Origin: Candidatus Poribacteria bacterium | GTDB lineage: Bacteria; Poribacteria; WGA-4E; WGA-3G | Direction: 5' to 3' | DNA length: 32,608 bases | Assembly: GCA_007571305.1 (NCBI GenBank) | Contig: RKRR01000150.1 | Coordinates: 1-32,608, forward strand | Shown here: piece by piece, positions 32,606-32,608 of the stretch | Numbering within the stretch: the first letter of the stretch is position 1 | Layout of the letters: each line of letters opens with the position of its first letter | The notes under the pieces: generated by a model | Told to the model about the DNA's origin: nothing | Database searches by the model: none | What the model saw: only the letters and a program-made list of their open reading frames with translations | Position numbers and translations under genes: made by a program

Positions 32606-32608
32606 ATG
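32606..32608 (+). CDS. start codon of a downstream gene (partial)
   Basis: The window ends in ATG, preceded by AAGGAG with a 10-base spacer and a plausible promoter at 32544-32572. Only the start codon is inside the window, so the product cannot be named. Confidence 0.4.

Overview
The window is 32.6 kb of moderate-GC bacterial chromosome. It opens inside the 3' third of a 16S rRNA gene. The gene content is Gram-negative in type: a type II secretion (T2SS) cluster with a secretin, plus a GmhA-like phosphoheptose isomerase. The mix of secreted LamG/DUF1080-like proteins with a shared C-terminal tail, a phytanoyl-CoA dioxygenase family protein, DUF3352 and HEAT-repeat proteins, a DUF4212-paired symporter and many short hairpin-rich interspersed repeats reminds me of Candidatus Poribacteria or a related lineage. 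That assignment is inference from style; the 16S fragment was not compared with any database.

Layout. 1-384 is the 16S 3' end on the + strand, with no tRNA and no 23S gene after it. About 640-1490 is a decayed IS1595/ISXO2-like transposase whose middle is replaced by a repeat fragment. 1559-18332 (all minus strand) is a long T2SS cluster, in transcription order: gspE, two paralogous secreted proteins, gspF, gspG, gspH, gspI, a tightly coupled small ORF plus HNH protein, gspJ, gspK, a PilM-PilN-type gspL, a gspM-like gene and an enlarged gspD. 18770-21715 encodes a HEAT-repeat membrane-anchored protein and a DUF3352-like protein. 21894-23869 is a sodium:solute symporter pair (DUF4212 small subunit plus large subunit). 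24027-24656 is gmhA-like. 24960-26759 (minus) and 27022-28149 (plus) are a divergently transcribed ABC importer: a fused double permease and its ATPase. 28342-30114 (plus) is a 44-codon ORF followed by an acetolactate-synthase-like ThDP enzyme. 30121-31059 is a Dam-type adenine methylase, 31106-31930 a PhyH-like dioxygenase, 32045-32117 tRNA-Asn(GUU) with a clear promoter, 32224-32511 a small membrane protein, and the last three bases look like the start codon of a further + strand gene.

How the genes work together. The T2SS genes make a near-complete inner-membrane platform, ATPase, pseudopilus and outer-membrane secretin. GspC and the prepilin peptidase are not in the window. The two secreted paralogues embedded in the cluster are natural candidates for cargo. 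Unusual versions of core parts occur: a secretin with six N1-type modules instead of three, and a GspK carrying about four ComEA-like helix-hairpin-helix units.

The most striking non-coding signal is a set of short inverted-repeat (MITE-like) elements. Family 1 (about 155-160 bp) has 11-bp termini, with direct 8-bp, 8-bp and 7-bp target duplications at three copies. Family 2 (about 123 bp) has 13-bp termini and 5-bp duplications. Both carry a related small hairpin, and they sit right behind stop codons of minus-strand genes; in several cases the stop codon is itself in the duplicated target. They may act as 3'-UTR or intercistronic RNA elements inside operons.
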